Assembly: GCA_024748595.1 (NCBI GenBank)
Contig: CP072944.1
Coordinates: forward strand, 32,001-96,000
Reading direction: 5' to 3'
DNA: 64,000 bases
Source: Sodalis sp. Ffu
GTDB lineage: Bacteria; Pseudomonadota; Gammaproteobacteria; Enterobacterales; Enterobacteriaceae
The notes under the pieces were generated by a model. That model was not told where the DNA came from and did no database searches. It was given only the letters and a program-made list of their open reading frames with translations. A program made the translations under genes and the position numbers. Shown piece by piece: positions 44,784 through 56,932 of this stretch; position 1 is the first letter of the stretch; each line of letters begins with the position of its first letter.

Positions 44784-45182
44784 TTAGAACCTCAACCCAA
44801 TAATAAATGATATCACATAGACTAAAATACTATCTAGTCCCCATAAAATCAGTGACATCATGACAGTCACTGCGGTGACGATTAATGTGGTATGTAATGT
44901 ATCCTGATGGGTTGGCCAAATCACTTTACGTACTTCAGTGCGCGCTTCATGCGCAAGCGAAATAATGAATTTGCCTTTGGTAGTCATCAGGGCCACACCA
45001 CCCGCGATAGCGATAATAAGCACACCAGATAATGCTCGCAGGGGCAAGCTAAAAGCTCGATAAAAATAATTACCCAGGATAGCAACTAGCAACAATATAG
45101 CGACAATCAACCACTTGATTATTTCTTGACCGCGTCTGCTCAGACCGCGTCTGCTTCCTTGATCTTCGGTATGTGTACTCAT
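44784..45182 (-). CDS. secE: Preprotein translocase subunit SecE
   Basis: SecE clamps the SecY channel in the inner membrane. The 132-residue product has three membrane segments as in E. coli (~residues 25-45, 48-68 and 98-125) and the conserved cytoplasmic amphipathic helix and hinge with [20 protein letters not shown]. It is slightly longer than E. coli SecE (127) at the basic N-terminus. In E. coli tufB precedes it; here a decayed IS fills that place. Confidence 0.96.
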   Translation of the reverse strand: MSTHTEDQGSRRGLSRRGQEIIKWLIVAILLLVAILGNYFYRAFSLPLRALSGVLIIAIAGGVALMTTKGKFIISLAHEARTEVRKVIWPTHQDTLHTTLIVTAVTVMMSLILWGLDSILVYVISFIIGLRF

Positions 45183-45689
45183 TAAAAACCTGTCATATTA
45201 AAATTTAGACAAATAATCAAGACCACTGAGTATGAAGTTACTAACCAATAATTCTTTGGATTAGTAACAAGTTTTATAGTTTTACGTCGGTTTTAAGCAA
45301 ATTGTGCCTCACCAGTGATTCTGATGTAAAATCATTAAAATATAAAGTATATCAGATGATGCCCTTTAACCGCGTATCACGTCAAATAGTTCTTCGATGA
45401 AAGTCAGTTCTTGATGGTTTAAGCGATAATTTTGGCAACAATTCTCGATGGTGTTATCGATCTAATCAATAGCATATTGTTAAGTAGGCTTTGGTTAAAA
45501 CAGTGGTGATATTTGCGAAAGTAGTTTTACCATTGTCAATAGGACTGATAATAATGATGTTAATATATAATTTTAAGGTTTTTATTGAATAAATCAAAAA
45601 AATAAAAGGTAAATTATGATTTTTTTAGAAAATTTCTCGGTATGGTAAGTCAAAAATTTAAGGTCACTATATTGGCTAAGCAATTATCA
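45183..45689. other. Spacer upstream of secE; former tufB position
   Basis: E. coli has tufB between thrT and secE. No EF-Tu coding trace can be read here, so tufB has been removed rather than merely frameshifted. A secE promoter could not be assigned with confidence. Confidence 0.4.
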
Positions 45690-46210
45690 AACGTGATTTA
45701 CTGATGTTTTGGTTTTATATATTAGCCATTGCTGCTTGGTATGAAGAAAATGAAAGCGTTTAAAAGGGCAGACCCAGCCTATTATATGATGGAAATGGGC
45801 ATCATAAAGTTATATGATTTAAAATAGATTCATCTAACTTTATGATGTTACAAGGTTTTATAACTTTTCAATTAATGCATGTGCATTTAGAATATATCTG
45901 CATTCAGTAAATGGTTGAAAAAATTCGAAGCGCGTTTACTAATAATGCTATTTGGCTCAAGATTTTTGGTGAATATGACTGAAAAGTCAGAATACACTGT
46001 GTTTGGTGTAAATAGCATGTGACGGTTGAATAGGACACATGAAGTTATCACTATGATTTTTTGCGTTAATGTAACGTATGTAAAAACCTGACTGGCCGCT
46101 TGCATATAATGCTAATTTAAAATTAAGAAACCACACTCGACGGAGATTATGGAATGTATGAGTTAGCATAGAGTTTAGTTAGGTGAAGCCAATGGCGATA
46201 AAATGCTACA
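45690..46210 (+). mobile_element. Decayed IS5-family transposase copy
   Basis: A long readable remnant: LLMFWFYILAIAAWYEENE and KGRP (~45698-45775; compare RGSLxFWLDxxAIxAWYE and RGRP), MMLQGFI (~45840; RALQGFI), CIQ..VEK, then WLKIFGEYD and KVRIHC (~45950-46000; compare TGLKVFGEGEWKVRxHG). In-frame stops are present. It occupies the tufB position between thrT and secE. Confidence 0.75.
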
Positions 46211-46287
46211 TATCATTGGGTATCACCATATAAATTTGGTGATACGCTTTATTGAGTGTGTATGATAAAGTAAAGTTAGAGAAATGA

Positions 46288-46360
46288 TGCTAATAGGCAG
46301 ATTCGAACTGCCGACCTCACCCTTACCAAGGGTGTGCTCTACCAACTGAGCTATATCAGC
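46288..46360 (-). tRNA. thrT: tRNA-Thr (GGT)
   Basis: The cloverleaf has a GCTGATA/TATTAGC acceptor stem, anticodon GGT in CCCTTGGTAAGGG, and a GGCAGTTCGAATCTGCC T-arm. It is the last gene of the thrU-tyrU-glyT-thrT cluster, which in E. coli runs into tufB. The 3' CCA is not encoded. Confidence 0.95.
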
Positions 46361-46365
46361 GTATT

Positions 46366-46440
46366 TGGAGCGAGCAGTGGGAATCGAACCCACATCATCA
46401 ACTTGGAAGGATGAGGTAATAGCCATTATACGATGCCCGC
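46366..46440 (-). tRNA. glyT: tRNA-Gly (TCC)
   Basis: The cloverleaf has a GCGGGCA/TGCTCGC acceptor stem with one wobble pair, anticodon TCC in CCTTCCAAG, and a GTGGGTTCGATTCCCAC T-arm. The 3' CCA is encoded, unlike its three cluster neighbours. It starts the reading of GGA/GGG codons. Confidence 0.95.
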
Positions 46441-46595
46441 ATCTTAAAATTTGCTATTTAATAGATTTCTATACTGAAACTTTAATCCGTTTCGATGCTG
46501 TTCATCGTTGTTGTTTGGTTATACTCAAACTGCACCTGGTCAAATGTTTTACCGATTTCATGTTGAGTTATAGTTTGGAATCTATGTAAAACTTA

Positions 46596-46677
<82 letters not shown>

Positions 46678-46690
46678 AGATTTTTGTTAC

Positions 46691-46763
46691 TGCCGGCAGA
46701 AGGAATTGAACCTCCGACTTACTGATTACAAGTCAGTTGCTCTACCAGCTGAGCTATGCCGGC
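46691..46763 (-). tRNA. thrU: tRNA-Thr (TGT)
   Basis: First gene of the cluster, with a GCCGGCA/TGCCGGC acceptor stem, anticodon TGT in ACTTGTAATC, and a GGAGGTTCAATTCCTTC T-arm. The 3' CCA is not encoded. A consensus promoter lies just upstream. Confidence 0.95.
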
Positions 46764-46777
46764 ATCGAATGCTGCGC

Positions 46778-46806
46778 ATTCTAGGTAGAGTGCATGGCCT
46801 ATGCAA
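46778..46806 (-). promoter_or_regulatory. Promoter of the thrU-tyrU-glyT-thrT cluster
   Basis: On the minus strand TTGCAT (46806-46801) and TAGAAT (46783-46778) are exactly 17 bp apart, followed by a GC-rich discriminator GCGCAGC typical of stable RNA promoters. thrU starts 14 bases further on. Confidence 0.8.
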
Positions 46807-47141
46807 CAAAAAATTGCGTAAATTGTATTTTTGCTCAAAATTACCTAATTTCATAACTGTGACCCAAGATTAATTATATCATATTTGAATTTGAAGCAGC
46901 GAAACTTTATGTTTGTTGTGCTAGTACAACTCTCTGCTAGCAGGCCTAGATTGTTGTTCACAGCCCTTTCACCAAAGTCAGGATGATTGTACCATTGTAA
47001 TAAAATATCTGACTTGTGTCACAAATTTTGTGATGGCGGTAGAAAAATATTCTACCATGGAAATTGTACTGTCTATCTTTATTTTTTCTGGGTTAGTTTT
47101 TAGTGGCCTGAATAGACCGTTCAACGGGATTGGCTTAAGTT
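46807..47141. other. Divergent spacer between tRNA cluster and coaA
   Basis: A 7-bp hairpin (ggtagaa/ttctacc, 47038-47056) lies upstream of coaA. No gene is seen. Confidence 0.35.
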
Positions 47142-48092
47142 ATGACTAAAGCTGTGCAATCTTTTTCCACTACATATCTGCAATTTAGCCGCAAACAATG
47201 GGCAGCATTGCGAAACTCCGTCCCGTTGACGTTAACTGAAGCGGAAATTGCGAATCTAAAAGGTATTAATGAAGATCTTTCCTTGGAGGAAGTGGCGGAA
47301 ATTTACTTGCCGCTGTCGCGCTTGCTCAATTTCTATATCAGCTTTAACCTTCGCCGCCAGGTTGTACTGGAGCAATTTCTGGGTACTGACAGTCAGCGGA
47401 TTCCCTATATTATTGGCATCGCCGGTAGCGTAGCTGTAGGTAAGAGTACTACAGCACGTGTACTACAGGCGCTGCTGAGCCGATGGCCGGAGCATCGTAC
47501 GGTCGAATTGGTAACGACCGATGGTTTTTTGCATCCTAATCATGTGTTGAAAAAGCGCGATTTGATGAAAAAAAAAGGCTTTCCGCAGTCCTATGATATC
47601 CGTAGCCTGGTCAATTTTGTTTCTAAGGTAAAATCTGGCGCAGCACGAGTGATCGCTCCGGTTTATTCACATTTGATTTATGATATAATTAAGCAAGATC
47701 AAAAAGTGATATCTAGGCCAGATATCCTGATCCTTGAAGGTCTAAATGTGTTACAAAGTAGAAGTGATTATCAGCATGATCCTCATCATGTGTTTGTTTC
47801 TGATTTTGTCGATTTCTCGATTTATGTAGATGCGTCAGAGGATTTGTTGCAGCATTGGTATATTAACCGTTTCTTGAAGCTTCGTCAAGGAGCTTTTTCT
47901 GATCCAGATTCTTATTTTCACCATTATGCACAACTTTCAGAGCAGGAAGCGGTTACCATCGCTTCCCAACTATGGGTTGAAATAAATGGTCTAAATTTGA
48001 AACAAAATATTTTACCTACTCGCGAACGAGCCTCTCTTATCTTGAGCAAAAGCACCAATCACACAGTGAATAAAGTGCGACTACGAAAATAA
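47142..48092 (+). CDS. coaA: Pantothenate kinase (type I)
   Basis: CoaA phosphorylates pantothenate, the first step to coenzyme A. The 316-residue product equals E. coli in length and keeps the P-loop [39 protein letters not shown] and the C-terminal [18 protein letters not shown]. It is divergent from the tRNA cluster and convergent towards birA, as in E. coli. In E. coli coaA and birA are nearly adjacent; here about 2 kb of IS and unassigned sequence separate them. Confidence 0.97.
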   Translation: MTKAVQSFSTTYLQFSRKQWAALRNSVPLTLTEAEIANLKGINEDLSLEEVAEIYLPLSRLLNFYISFNLRRQVVLEQFLGTDSQRIPYIIGIAGSVAVGKSTTARVLQALLSRWPEHRTVELVTTDGFLHPNHVLKKRDLMKKKGFPQSYDIRSLVNFVSKVKSGAARVIAPVYSHLIYDIIKQDQKVISRPDILILEGLNVLQSRSDYQHDPHHVFVSDFVDFSIYVDASEDLLQHWYINRFLKLRQGAFSDPDSYFHHYAQLSEQEAVTIASQLWVEINGLNLKQNILPTRERASLILSKSTNHTVNKVRLRK

Positions 48093-48479
48093 CTGTGATG
48101 GCATCATTTAACATCACAAGCGATGCGCCTAAGTGAGTGGTATTGCATTTCGCCGGATATCCTTGCAAAGCTCTTACTTAATGCCATTCCAAGATAATAT
48201 AGCATATTTTTGGCCGTTGCGGTAAATTATTTTTGCTTGAGAGGCATTGATGGCGGTGCTGACGAAGTAATTTTACTAGTATGGTTTGAAGGTAAGCCGG
48301 GTAGTCAGTTAATGGGCTATTGCTTTGTGCTATGTTACTATCGTTGGTACGAAAGGTACATGAGCAATGCTGAGCTGGTAATAGAGCTGGATTTTTGAGG
48401 ATAATAACAAATGTAGGATGCCATAGGTGTATGACGATATCTCTATGATCGAACGGGTTATAGGCACATAATTTATGGC
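48093..48479. other. Unassigned stretch downstream of coaA
   Basis: A 62-codon open frame (48210-48398) has no recognisable family, no good ribosome-binding site and no neighbour support. I treat it as decayed DNA of unknown origin. Confidence 0.3.
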
Positions 48480-48990
48480 AAGGTCAATAAATTTAAAATC
48501 ATTAACTTGGGCACTACAACAACGTTATCATCCAAGGCAGTTATTGAAGTTCTGGTTGGTTAATATCTCAGATTGCTGCTATTAAGAAAATAACTGTTTA
48601 AATAAAGCATCCATATGCTACTTGGAGAGAGCTAGTATCACTTTTTAATTGATATTAAAAATTTTTCTCATCCAGTTAACATTATAAGCTTTATATGTTT
48701 TTAGGACTCTTACTTGCATCAGTAAAGAGGCTAAAAATGTCAATGTATGATAAAGATTTGACTTGTACATACTAATTGCTGAGTTGCTTGACGATACTGG
48801 GTTGAAAGATTTTGATAAAGGTGATGTTGAAAGTTAGAACACATGGTTAGTAAATATCTTTACCTTAAGGAACTTGCAACTGATCAATTTATGTTGATAG
48901 GACTGAGGCGATGGGAACCAATGTTTAACAGAAAATATCTCATCAATTGCTATTATTCAACAAAGCAGCATGAGGTTGCAAGAATCTAGG
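48480..48990 (+). mobile_element. Decayed IS5-family transposase copy (best preserved)
   Basis: The plus strand reads FWLVNIS near 48550, LTCISKEAKNVNV (from 48709; compare YTCISKRAKxVNV), and LIAELLDDTGLKDFDKGDVES (from ~48774; compare IAHLVIDSTGLKVFGEGEWKV), in which the first catalytic Asp is kept. Stops still break the frame. This copy best shows the family identity. Confidence 0.8.
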
Positions 48991-49089
48991 TGCCCTATGA
49001 ATATATTATTCAGCGATATTTTAGAAACTATTGTTTCATGCATCGTGGCATAGTCCATAAGTATGATCTTGTCTAGATATATCGTTTTT

Positions 49090-49345
49090 TAGCTGTGTAT
49101 TTTAATGTTTATTTAGCAGTTTAGTAGAATCAATGCCAATATGAAAGCTGTTGCCGCACGTCGAATTTTATCGATGACATAACCAATGTTTTTAGTCTTT
49201 ATTACTGATGGATGTTTAGCATTTATTATGCAGAATAACATTTATTAATTAAAAATGGAGTCTATACAAACTTTATAATGTTCGCAGTATGAGTCGAAAG
49301 ATTTATTATAATATCAATTAAGTGATATTAGCTTTTTATTAAATA
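49090..49345 (-). mobile_element. Decayed IS5-family transposase copy
   Basis: The plus strand carries cgaattttatcgatgacataa, caatgtttttagtctttattactgatg and ttaattaaaaatggagtctata in family order (49170-49280). The coding sense is minus. With the copy at 48480-48990 it forms a head-to-head pair. Confidence 0.55.
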
Positions 49346-50049
49346 GCATACTAGTTTGTTTAGACAGGCACATACATGGTTAAATTCTCCGACCTGATGT
49401 CGTTTAATCATATTTGATGATATCGTTGTGTTTAGTTAGAGCAATTTATAATTTTAATTATACCTATCAATTATATTGCAGTGCATGTATCGGGGTGCTG
49501 TTCGTACCTTTACGGTGAAGTGATGATTAGGTCAGAGAAGTGTTCAACTCGCTCAAATTGGAAGTAATGGAATTCATTAACTACATGATCCCAGAAAATT
49601 TAGCACAAACGGAGGATTCATTGTTGGTAGTGGTATATTTTCATCTGTGTTGAAACACTAGCGTGCTCGCGTTCTAACGCATATGGGGTTAATCGTTATG
49701 CTAACGACGGCGTAAATAGTTGGAGTTCCGGCACCAATTTGAACTATATCTATCGCATATGTGTTACCAACGATATACCGATTATTGCCTTGGGCAGAGT
49801 TTGACGTGGTATTTTTTTACCGTACTAGTCTAATAGCAAATGCTGACTTCTATGCCGCAACTTTGTTTAGTTGATCGTCAGCAAATCGGCTTGCTACAAT
49901 CGCCGATTTTATTGTTATATAAGAACTTTTGATAACGTCTGATGAGCAGCAGTATGATAAGGCTTGTATTATCACGAACTAAAAATAGCCATCGTTTTAT
50001 CAAATTTAGTAAGGATAGAGATCCCCTCATGCGTTTAGTTCTAATATAG
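49346..50049. other. Unassigned stretch downstream of birA
   Basis: No gene, RNA or recognisable remnant. Composition between 49550 and 49900 is less AT-rich than the usual spacer, which hints at an old coding region, but no family can be named. Confidence 0.3.
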
Positions 50050-51009
50050 CTATTGGCCACGTAGCGAGATTTTACCGCCCAGATAAGAATAAGTTCTCTT
50101 GTCCTGCTCCAGTAAAAGAGCTCCTTGTGCATCGATGCCGCGAGCAATACCTTTAACAATCCGGTCGCCGATCAACAGCTTTACCGGTCGATCATAGAAG
50201 TTGTCCAGCGCCGGCCAACGCGAAATAAATGGCGCCAAACCTTTGTGTTCAAATTGCCATAACGCTTGCCGCAGTGCATCTGTTAGTTCTGCCGCCAGCA
50301 CATTACGATCGATGGTGATACCTGTTTCCTGAAGGTTAATCCAGTTCTGATTAATTGTCTCTGCTGATGATTTTCGCATTGCCAAATTGATACCTGCGCC
50401 AATTATTCCATGGGCAAAATCGCCGGCTTTACCTGTGATCTCTACCAAGATACCTGCCAGTTTACGATCATCAAGGTAAAGATCATTAGGCCATTTAACC
50501 CGCACTCCTTGCGCGCCGCTTCGTTGCAGTACTTCCGCCATTACGATACCTACCATTACACTCAGGCCAGTAGCCGACGTGGGTCCCTGTTTTAGGCGCC
50601 AATAAAGAGATAAATAAAGATTATTGCCGAACGGCGAGACCCATTGCCGGCCACGGCGGCCTCGTCCTTGCGCCTGATACTCAGCAACGCAAGCATCACC
50701 CGGTAAGAGATCGGCGATACGCTCAATCAGGTATTGATTAGTGGAATCAATTATTGGTAGTACAGCTATCCGCCCTGCTGGCAACTGTGCCAAGATCATT
50801 GATTCATCCAGCAGCTGTAGTGGTGCATGCAGACGGTAACCCTTGCCGGGTACCGTGAACACATCGACCCCCCAGGCGCGCACTGTTTGGATATGTTTAT
50901 TGATCGCATTGTGGTTCATGTTCAATGCTTTGCCAAATTGTGCATCAGAATGAAATTTACCGCTGGCCAGCAAATTAATCAATTTAAGTGGTACGCTAAT
51001 ATCTTTCAT
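50050..51009 (-). CDS. birA: Biotin-protein ligase / biotin operon repressor
   Basis: BirA attaches biotin to acetyl-CoA carboxylase and in E. coli also represses bio genes. The 319-residue product keeps the N-terminal winged-helix DNA-binding domain ([19 protein letters not shown]), the catalytic STNQYL and [17 protein letters not shown] and the C-terminal domain. Its ATG overlaps the murB stop by four bases (ATGA), as in E. coli. Retention of the DNA-binding domain suggests that the repressor role may persist. Confidence 0.96.
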   Translation of the reverse strand: MKDISVPLKLINLLASGKFHSDAQFGKALNMNHNAINKHIQTVRAWGVDVFTVPGKGYRLHAPLQLLDESMILAQLPAGRIAVLPIIDSTNQYLIERIADLLPGDACVAEYQAQGRGRRGRQWVSPFGNNLYLSLYWRLKQGPTSATGLSVMVGIVMAEVLQRSGAQGVRVKWPNDLYLDDRKLAGILVEITGKAGDFAHGIIGAGINLAMRKSSAETINQNWINLQETGITIDRNVLAAELTDALRQALWQFEHKGLAPFISRWPALDNFYDRPVKLLIGDRIVKGIARGIDAQGALLLEQDKRTYSYLGGKISLRGQ

Positions 51010-52043
51010 GATAGAACACCTATTGCGTCCACTTCCCCTTGGGAGGCAATAAACCGTACCTCAGGCTCCAACCATATGGCAAATTTCTTTGCGACCTGTC
51101 GGCGAACATAGCGAGCCAATGCGGCGATTTCATCGCCGGTAGCTTGCCCAATGTTGATCAGGACTAAAGCTTGTTTGTCATGCACTACCGCATCGCCGAG
51201 CTGGTAGCCTTTTAATTTGCAGTGATCGATAAGCCATCCTGCTGCAAGCTTTACCCTGCCATCTGGCTGGAGATAATGGGGTGCATCGGGATAATGTGTA
51301 AGTAATTGATTCGCTGTTTTCGCTTTGAGCACTGGATTTTTGAAAAAACTGCCGGCATTGCCAGCCATTGCCGGATCCGGTAGTTTGTTGCGCCTTGTAG
51401 TGCAGACGGCGTCAAATATCTGGCGTGGCGTAACGCTGTGCAGATCGAGCTTGGTTAAATCTCCATGACTAAGAACTGGTTTCCAGGTTTTACGTAGCCG
51501 CAGGCCCACCGCTACAATAGCGTAGTCATGTCGTAAATGATGTTTGACAAATATGCTTTTGCGGTAACTGAACTGACATTCAGTGGCGCTAATACGACTT
51601 TTTTTTTCAGTTTTTAGTTGCAGAATATCTACGTATTCACACAGTTGTTGTAGTTCTACGCCGTAGGCGCCGATATTTTGAATCGGTGCAGAACCGACGC
51701 AGCCGGGGATCAACGCTAAATTTTCTAAACCTGGCATTTGTCTTTTGAGGCTATAAATCACCAGTTCATGCCAAATTTCGCCGGCACCGACATGCAAATG
51801 CCACGCTTCGTTGTCTTCATTGATAGTGATGCCTTTTACACGATTCAGTAATACTGTACCGCTATAGCTTTCTAAAAACAGTACATTACTTCCCCCACCC
51901 AACAGCAATATCGGTCGATTTTCTTTATTGGCTTGTCGCCAAAGCATTAGCAATTCAGCTTCAGTATGTGCTGTAACCACATGGTGCGCAAGCACGTCAA
52001 TGGCAAAAGTATTCAGCGGTTTTAGAGCCACATTGTGTGTCAT
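51006..52043 (-). CDS. murB: UDP-N-acetylenolpyruvoylglucosamine reductase
   Basis: MurB makes UDP-N-acetylmuramate for peptidoglycan with FAD and NADPH. The 345-residue product has the FAD-binding [30 protein letters not shown], the catalytic Ser in [10 protein letters not shown], and the C-terminal EPEVRFI. It belongs to the type I group, as in E. coli (342 residues). It is coupled to birA by a 4-base overlap. In E. coli rrnB lies upstream; no rRNA remnant could be read there. Confidence 0.97.
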   Translation of the reverse strand: MTHNVALKPLNTFAIDVLAHHVVTAHTEAELLMLWRQANKENRPILLLGGGSNVLFLESYSGTVLLNRVKGITINEDNEAWHLHVGAGEIWHELVIYSLKRQMPGLENLALIPGCVGSAPIQNIGAYGVELQQLCEYVDILQLKTEKKSRISATECQFSYRKSIFVKHHLRHDYAIVAVGLRLRKTWKPVLSHGDLTKLDLHSVTPRQIFDAVCTTRRNKLPDPAMAGNAGSFFKNPVLKAKTANQLLTHYPDAPHYLQPDGRVKLAAGWLIDHCKLKGYQLGDAVVHDKQALVLINIGQATGDEIAALARYVRRQVAKKFAIWLEPEVRFIASQGEVDAIGVLS

Positions 52044-52769
52044 TTATTATTTACACCTATCTTTCATTTTCATTTAGTTTAGTATGTTTTACAGATTCTA
52101 TAAAATGGAGCGGGTGCTATTGCATTTAATGCATATCTAGATCATCTACCAAGATAATAAAAATCTTTCATATCCTTTAGCCAGCGGTGTGCTCTAAGTA
52201 CTGGTTTCAGTAGAATGATCATTTCGTAATTTTTACGTTTGCTATTAGAATCTTCTAAAAAGACAGCAATTATATGATTTTGTAATTAAGTGCTGTTTAC
52301 CTTATTTTTATCTGATCTTGAAGGTTAATTTATCGCCATTATCAGGCATAAATATTTTAAACACGTAAAACGTGCTCGTTACAATATCTTAAGAATTTTT
52401 CTTATCATTGCAGTATTATGATTAAATAAAATTACAATAATTATTTATTTTATATTTTTATTGATTATTTTTATAAAAAGAGGTTTATTTCAAACTACAT
52501 AATAATTCTTTGTTGAATAATTTAAATGTTATGCGAGCTATTTATTTGGTATAGCTATACCTAGCTGAATATTATTTTAAGGTGCGTTCATGGTTGTGTT
52601 CTCTAGCTAGACATCGTAATTTGACAATGTCATGAATATTTTATTTTTAAATTATTAATTGTATAAAACCATAAATCATTATTTAAATACGGAGCACTTA
52701 TGTTGTGTTTGGAGAGCTTCGTTCTTAAAGTTTATTATATTATTAGAGTATAAAACTGTTTAAATAAGT
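52044..52769. other. AT-rich gene-free stretch upstream of murB
   Basis: Very AT-rich, with no gene. The E. coli neighbour rrnB (5S nearest murB) is absent: no 5S, 23S or tRNA pieces are readable. Confidence 0.4.
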
Positions 52770-52960
52770 CTAAGGTCTGATATGGCAAACATTACAAAGT
52801 GTACTAGATTTCATTTGTAGTTAATAAATTTAGCTACGATATCAGAATTATATTTAATTAGGTAATATGCTAAAAGTTAATGTTATGATAAATATACCTT
52901 GACGCTCTTTGTAGGATATATTCATATTATAACAGCAATCGGTGTACTTTTAATTTCACT
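52770..52960 (+). mobile_element. Decayed IS5-family transposase fragment
   Basis: The plus strand shows gcaaacattacaaagtg, agatttcatttgtagttaataaattt and aatatgctaaaagttaatgttatgataaa, the same three blocks as in other plus-oriented copies (compare 60700-60760). Confidence 0.45.
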
Positions 52961-55804
52961 AAATTAGGGTATCCATAGCAATGGTATATTCCTTGAATAA
53001 ATGAATCTATAAGTATATTTGTTGCTAAGTTAAGTGGTTGAATAATCCTTATTAAGGAATAAGACTTATCGTTTGTTAAATTAACAATTTTATACTTTAA
53101 GTATGAAGGAAGATTTTGGTAGTTTTTATTTAATTATTTCTTTTTAAAAATAATTTTATTTTTAGCAAAATTTTATAAGGGAAAATGGTATCTATAATCA
53201 AGATCATTCAGTAAGTTGGCGTTAGCTATATGGATCAGACCTATCAAATATCTATGTATAGAGCAATATATGAAATTAAAATGTATTACAATTATTTGTC
53301 AAAATAACTGATATTTAGCAATATATAAAATTTCTTCGCTGATGATAGCACGTCAATTGTATGCAATAGCGATGTTCCTAAAATAGATCTTTGGTTGACG
53401 CTTGCCGCCGCAACTATGTGATGCGCGATTTGCTCTGTCTGGTTTGTGTTTACCAGCATATGTACATGTATATCTCTAAGGTAATCATAATCAGCATAGA
53501 CGCTTATTGCTATCTAACGCAAATACAGTTAACGTTGTGTGAATGTGGCATAGGTACATTACCTTTGTCAAAATTTGATAACGCTGTATGATAGTGCTAG
53601 TGTGGTATTGTTGTAAGTGCAATAATCTGCATGCATGGATCGTGACGATGATTACTTCGCGCTATGTTAGGTATTCTGAACATTAGGATGCTCTTGCCGC
53701 TGTTACTTGGCAATGATGTCTCCCATTTTGCGTTTTAGTCAAAATGTCGAGCGACGGCGCACATTAGCAAGTTAATCAAAACAATACAATATGCCATCTA
53801 AGCGCCTGAGCTTAAAATGGAGTAGGGGTAGTTGGGGTAGCGCAACGGTAAAGGCGGTGAGTGAGAATGGTCTTAGTAATTTGACTACAATCAATACATT
53901 GCTGAATGATTGCTGGTCCACTGATAAAGATTGTTTGTTTCAGTTTTTTTATAAATTACTTTGATCACGCTAGATGGGGTGTAGCTCTTTCGCCAGAGAC
54001 AATAACTGTTTTGATATTAATCCCTTGAGCAGAGATTGATGGTAAGCTAGTGTTACTAGCATCAGGTTGGAACCTTTTTCCAATACCGCCGATAAACGCC
54101 GGCTTCATTAGCGATTGCGCTTATATCGTTGACTAGTTTCGAGTGCACATTAAAGGCAACAGGGACTACAATCTGATATTAAAGTGACCACTAGATATTA
54201 ACTCAACGACGTGGGGGGATATGACTCATGGTAGTTTTGGAATGGTTGTGCCGTAGTTATAGAATTTTAGTTATTTGATCTTCCACGCTGAGTTTTCGGT
54301 AGTAACAGACAGAGCGGGTCTACATCGATACAAATCATTAACGGCAATGGATCCAGGTGATTAGTAACAATGGAGCGCTGGTCTTGTATGCCTAGTATCA
54401 ATGCTTTTAAGTTAATAGCTCCAGTTGAATCTGTACTCATTTATGCAGATAGTGTAGAGGCATACGTTGGACACGAATAGTGTGGTATGTTTTAGTGATG
54501 GTGTTTTTGTTGCACGGCAAGGTGTAAAGGCTAATAGTTATCACTATTGACTGGCCCTCCCTACTCGAGGATGCGTCGAATTAGGGTCCAACGTAGTTCT
54601 GGTGATGGTCTATGTATTTCTATGATGCTGGCTGAGATCCGTGAGTATTTTATTTGCATTTATTTAAGCATGACCAGCAAATTTTATGTTTGAGCTTGTC
54701 AAGCTGTTTTTTATTTTTTAGATAGCGGCACGTCGAAAGGCCATATTACGATGGATCAACTAGTTGATCACTAGGAACCAAGTAGTAAACAACAAGTGCG
54801 TAGCATGAAAGAGGTTGTTGGCGGTAGTAGTTAAAGTTTGAGTGTAGCAAGCGATGGAATCGGTAAACGCTCTATAAAAATATATAACGGGTGTTGTTAT
54901 TACACAGGTAGGGAAGATATAGCTCTGTTTGGTCAAATAGCTTAAGCAAGTTCTTCCTTACGGTACTGAGTTTCACTGCCGTATTGTTCGAAAAATGCAA
55001 GTAGCGATAAATCTGGTTAAAACTGAATGTTTTTCGGGCCAGAGTAGTATTTTGGCAGATATTTTTAATTAGCGTCGTGTGTGCTCTATCAACGGAAATG
55101 TATAAAATGTTTAATAGATAGTTTTCATTACATTAAAATCATTACAAAGTCGGGATTACTGCATCCTACTTGCAGTATATTATTTAATTACTTCAATCAA
55201 CATGTTTAAAACATTATCAATGTATGAACTGAATTACGTAACCTGGATTGGTATTAATTAATAATACATAATAGTTAGAATAAATATAAAGGATATCAGA
55301 GGCGTGATGGAATGATGGGTTATCCAGCTAAGTCAACATGTTAAAACGCTCCTCTCTTCCTTTAATGCTGAGTAGTATTCAAGAAAAAGTCATCGGCGAA
55401 TTTTAAGGTGAAAGGTCATTCCTTTACCCCTTCACCAATACCACATTGTTCTTTATGATCATGATCGCGTTAATGTATTTAATTGCCGCAACGGCGAATT
55501 AATTGATTGTATCAATGATTCTATATGTCGTTTCGCTAAAATTTGGTACCATTTTTCCTAATCAATGGGGCCAGTATAATTTTGACATTATAAGACCGTC
55601 TCGTGTTCGATGAACATAAACAGATAGTCTATCCATTTCATAATTACTGCAGCGATGTTCTTGATATAGTACGGCTATGATATTAGAGTCAGAGGCAAGC
55701 ATTAAGCTGTATAGCTGTATATATTTAGTGTAGTTCATCGATGGTCGTGTGTTGGTGGATTTTTCGCAGAGAATATCAATATTTCAACGTCAGTGAGGTT
55801 TGGC
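52961..55804. other. Long unresolved stretch upstream of dapE
   Basis: About 2.8 kb with no intact gene. From about 53380 to 55060 the base composition is closer to that of genes than to the AT-rich spacers, and short open segments occur (53391-53591 is the longest on the plus strand), so one or more old genes probably lie here. E. coli has acrD and yffB before dapE and murI before rrnB; I could match none of them. A trace of the IS5 family may lie near 55140-55260. Confidence 0.35.
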
Positions 55805-56932
55805 ATGTCCTGTCCAGTGCTGGGACTAGCGCAGCAATTAATTAAACTGCCTTCGCTTAGCCCCGCTGATGCTGGGTGTCAAGCGATCATAATTGCACGT
55901 CTGCAGACTCTCGGTTTTAGCGTAGAGGCGATGAATTTTGGTGATACTCTAAATTTTTGGGCTTGGCGCGGCAAGGGGCGGACTCTAGCTTTCGCCGGCC
56001 ATACTGATGTGGTGCCTAGCGGAAATGTACAGTATTGGCAGAATCCTCCCTTTAAACCTGCACTGAGCGGCGGTATGCTGTATGGCCGAGGAGCGGCGGA
56101 TATGAAAGGTTCATTGGCCGCTATGGTGATCGCCGCTGAACGCTTTATCGCTCAACATCCTCAGCATCAGGGTCGGTTGGCATTTCTCATTACTTCCGAC
56201 GAAGAAGCCAGCGCAAGGGACGGGACAATTAAAGTCGTAGAAATTTTGATGGCTCGCCAGGAACGACTGGATTATTGCCTAGTGGGTGAACCATCTAGTT
56301 ATCTTCAAGTGGGCGATATCGTTAAGAACGGGCGGCGAGGATCACTTACCGCTGATTTGGTGATAGTTGGTGTACAGGGACATGTGGCCTACCCGCATCT
56401 GGCGGATAATCCAGTTCATCGGGCAATGTCGGCGTTGAACGAGCTAGTGGCAATCGAATGGGATCAGGGCAACGAATTTTTCCCACCCACAACAATGCAG
56501 ATTGCTAATATTCATGCTGGCATCGGTAATAATAATGTGATTCCCCATGAGCTCAAAGTACAGTTAAATTTTCGCTTTAGCACCGAATTGACCGCTGATA
56601 TCATCATTCAACAAGTGAATGATATTATGTGGCGTCATGGCTTATGTTACCATATTGATTGGTGGCTTTCCGGTCAACCATTTTTTACCCCACGCGGTGA
56701 ATTGTTAGACGCCGTGGTGAATGCGATTCAGCACCATCAAGATTTAACTCCTCTTCTAGAAACAAGTGGAGGCACTTCAGATGGGCGTTTTATCGCCCTG
56801 ATGGGAGCTCAGGTAGTGGAATTAGGGCCAGTGAACAGCACCATCCATAAAATCAATGAATGCGTTAGTGTCGCTGATTTGCAGCTACTGAGCCTTATGT
56901 ATCAGCGCATTATGGAACAACTAATTTTATGA
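55805..56932 (+). CDS. dapE: Succinyl-diaminopimelate desuccinylase
   Basis: DapE releases LL-diaminopimelate for lysine and peptidoglycan. The ATG at 55805 ([12 protein letters not shown]) gives 375 residues, the E. coli length, with GAGG six bases before it; four further codons are open upstream. Metal ligands of the M20 peptidase fold are present: His in GHTDVVP, Asp in GRGAADMKG, Glu pair in SDEEASA, Glu in GEPSS, and His in STIHKINE. It pairs with ypfN downstream, and dapA lies 3 kb further on. Confidence 0.97.
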   Translation: MSCPVLGLAQQLIKLPSLSPADAGCQAIIIARLQTLGFSVEAMNFGDTLNFWAWRGKGRTLAFAGHTDVVPSGNVQYWQNPPFKPALSGGMLYGRGAADMKGSLAAMVIAAERFIAQHPQHQGRLAFLITSDEEASARDGTIKVVEILMARQERLDYCLVGEPSSYLQVGDIVKNGRRGSLTADLVIVGVQGHVAYPHLADNPVHRAMSALNELVAIEWDQGNEFFPPTTMQIANIHAGIGNNNVIPHELKVQLNFRFSTELTADIIIQQVNDIMWRHGLCYHIDWWLSGQPFFTPRGELLDAVVNAIQHHQDLTPLLETSGGTSDGRFIALMGAQVVELGPVNSTIHKINECVSVADLQLLSLMYQRIMEQLIL

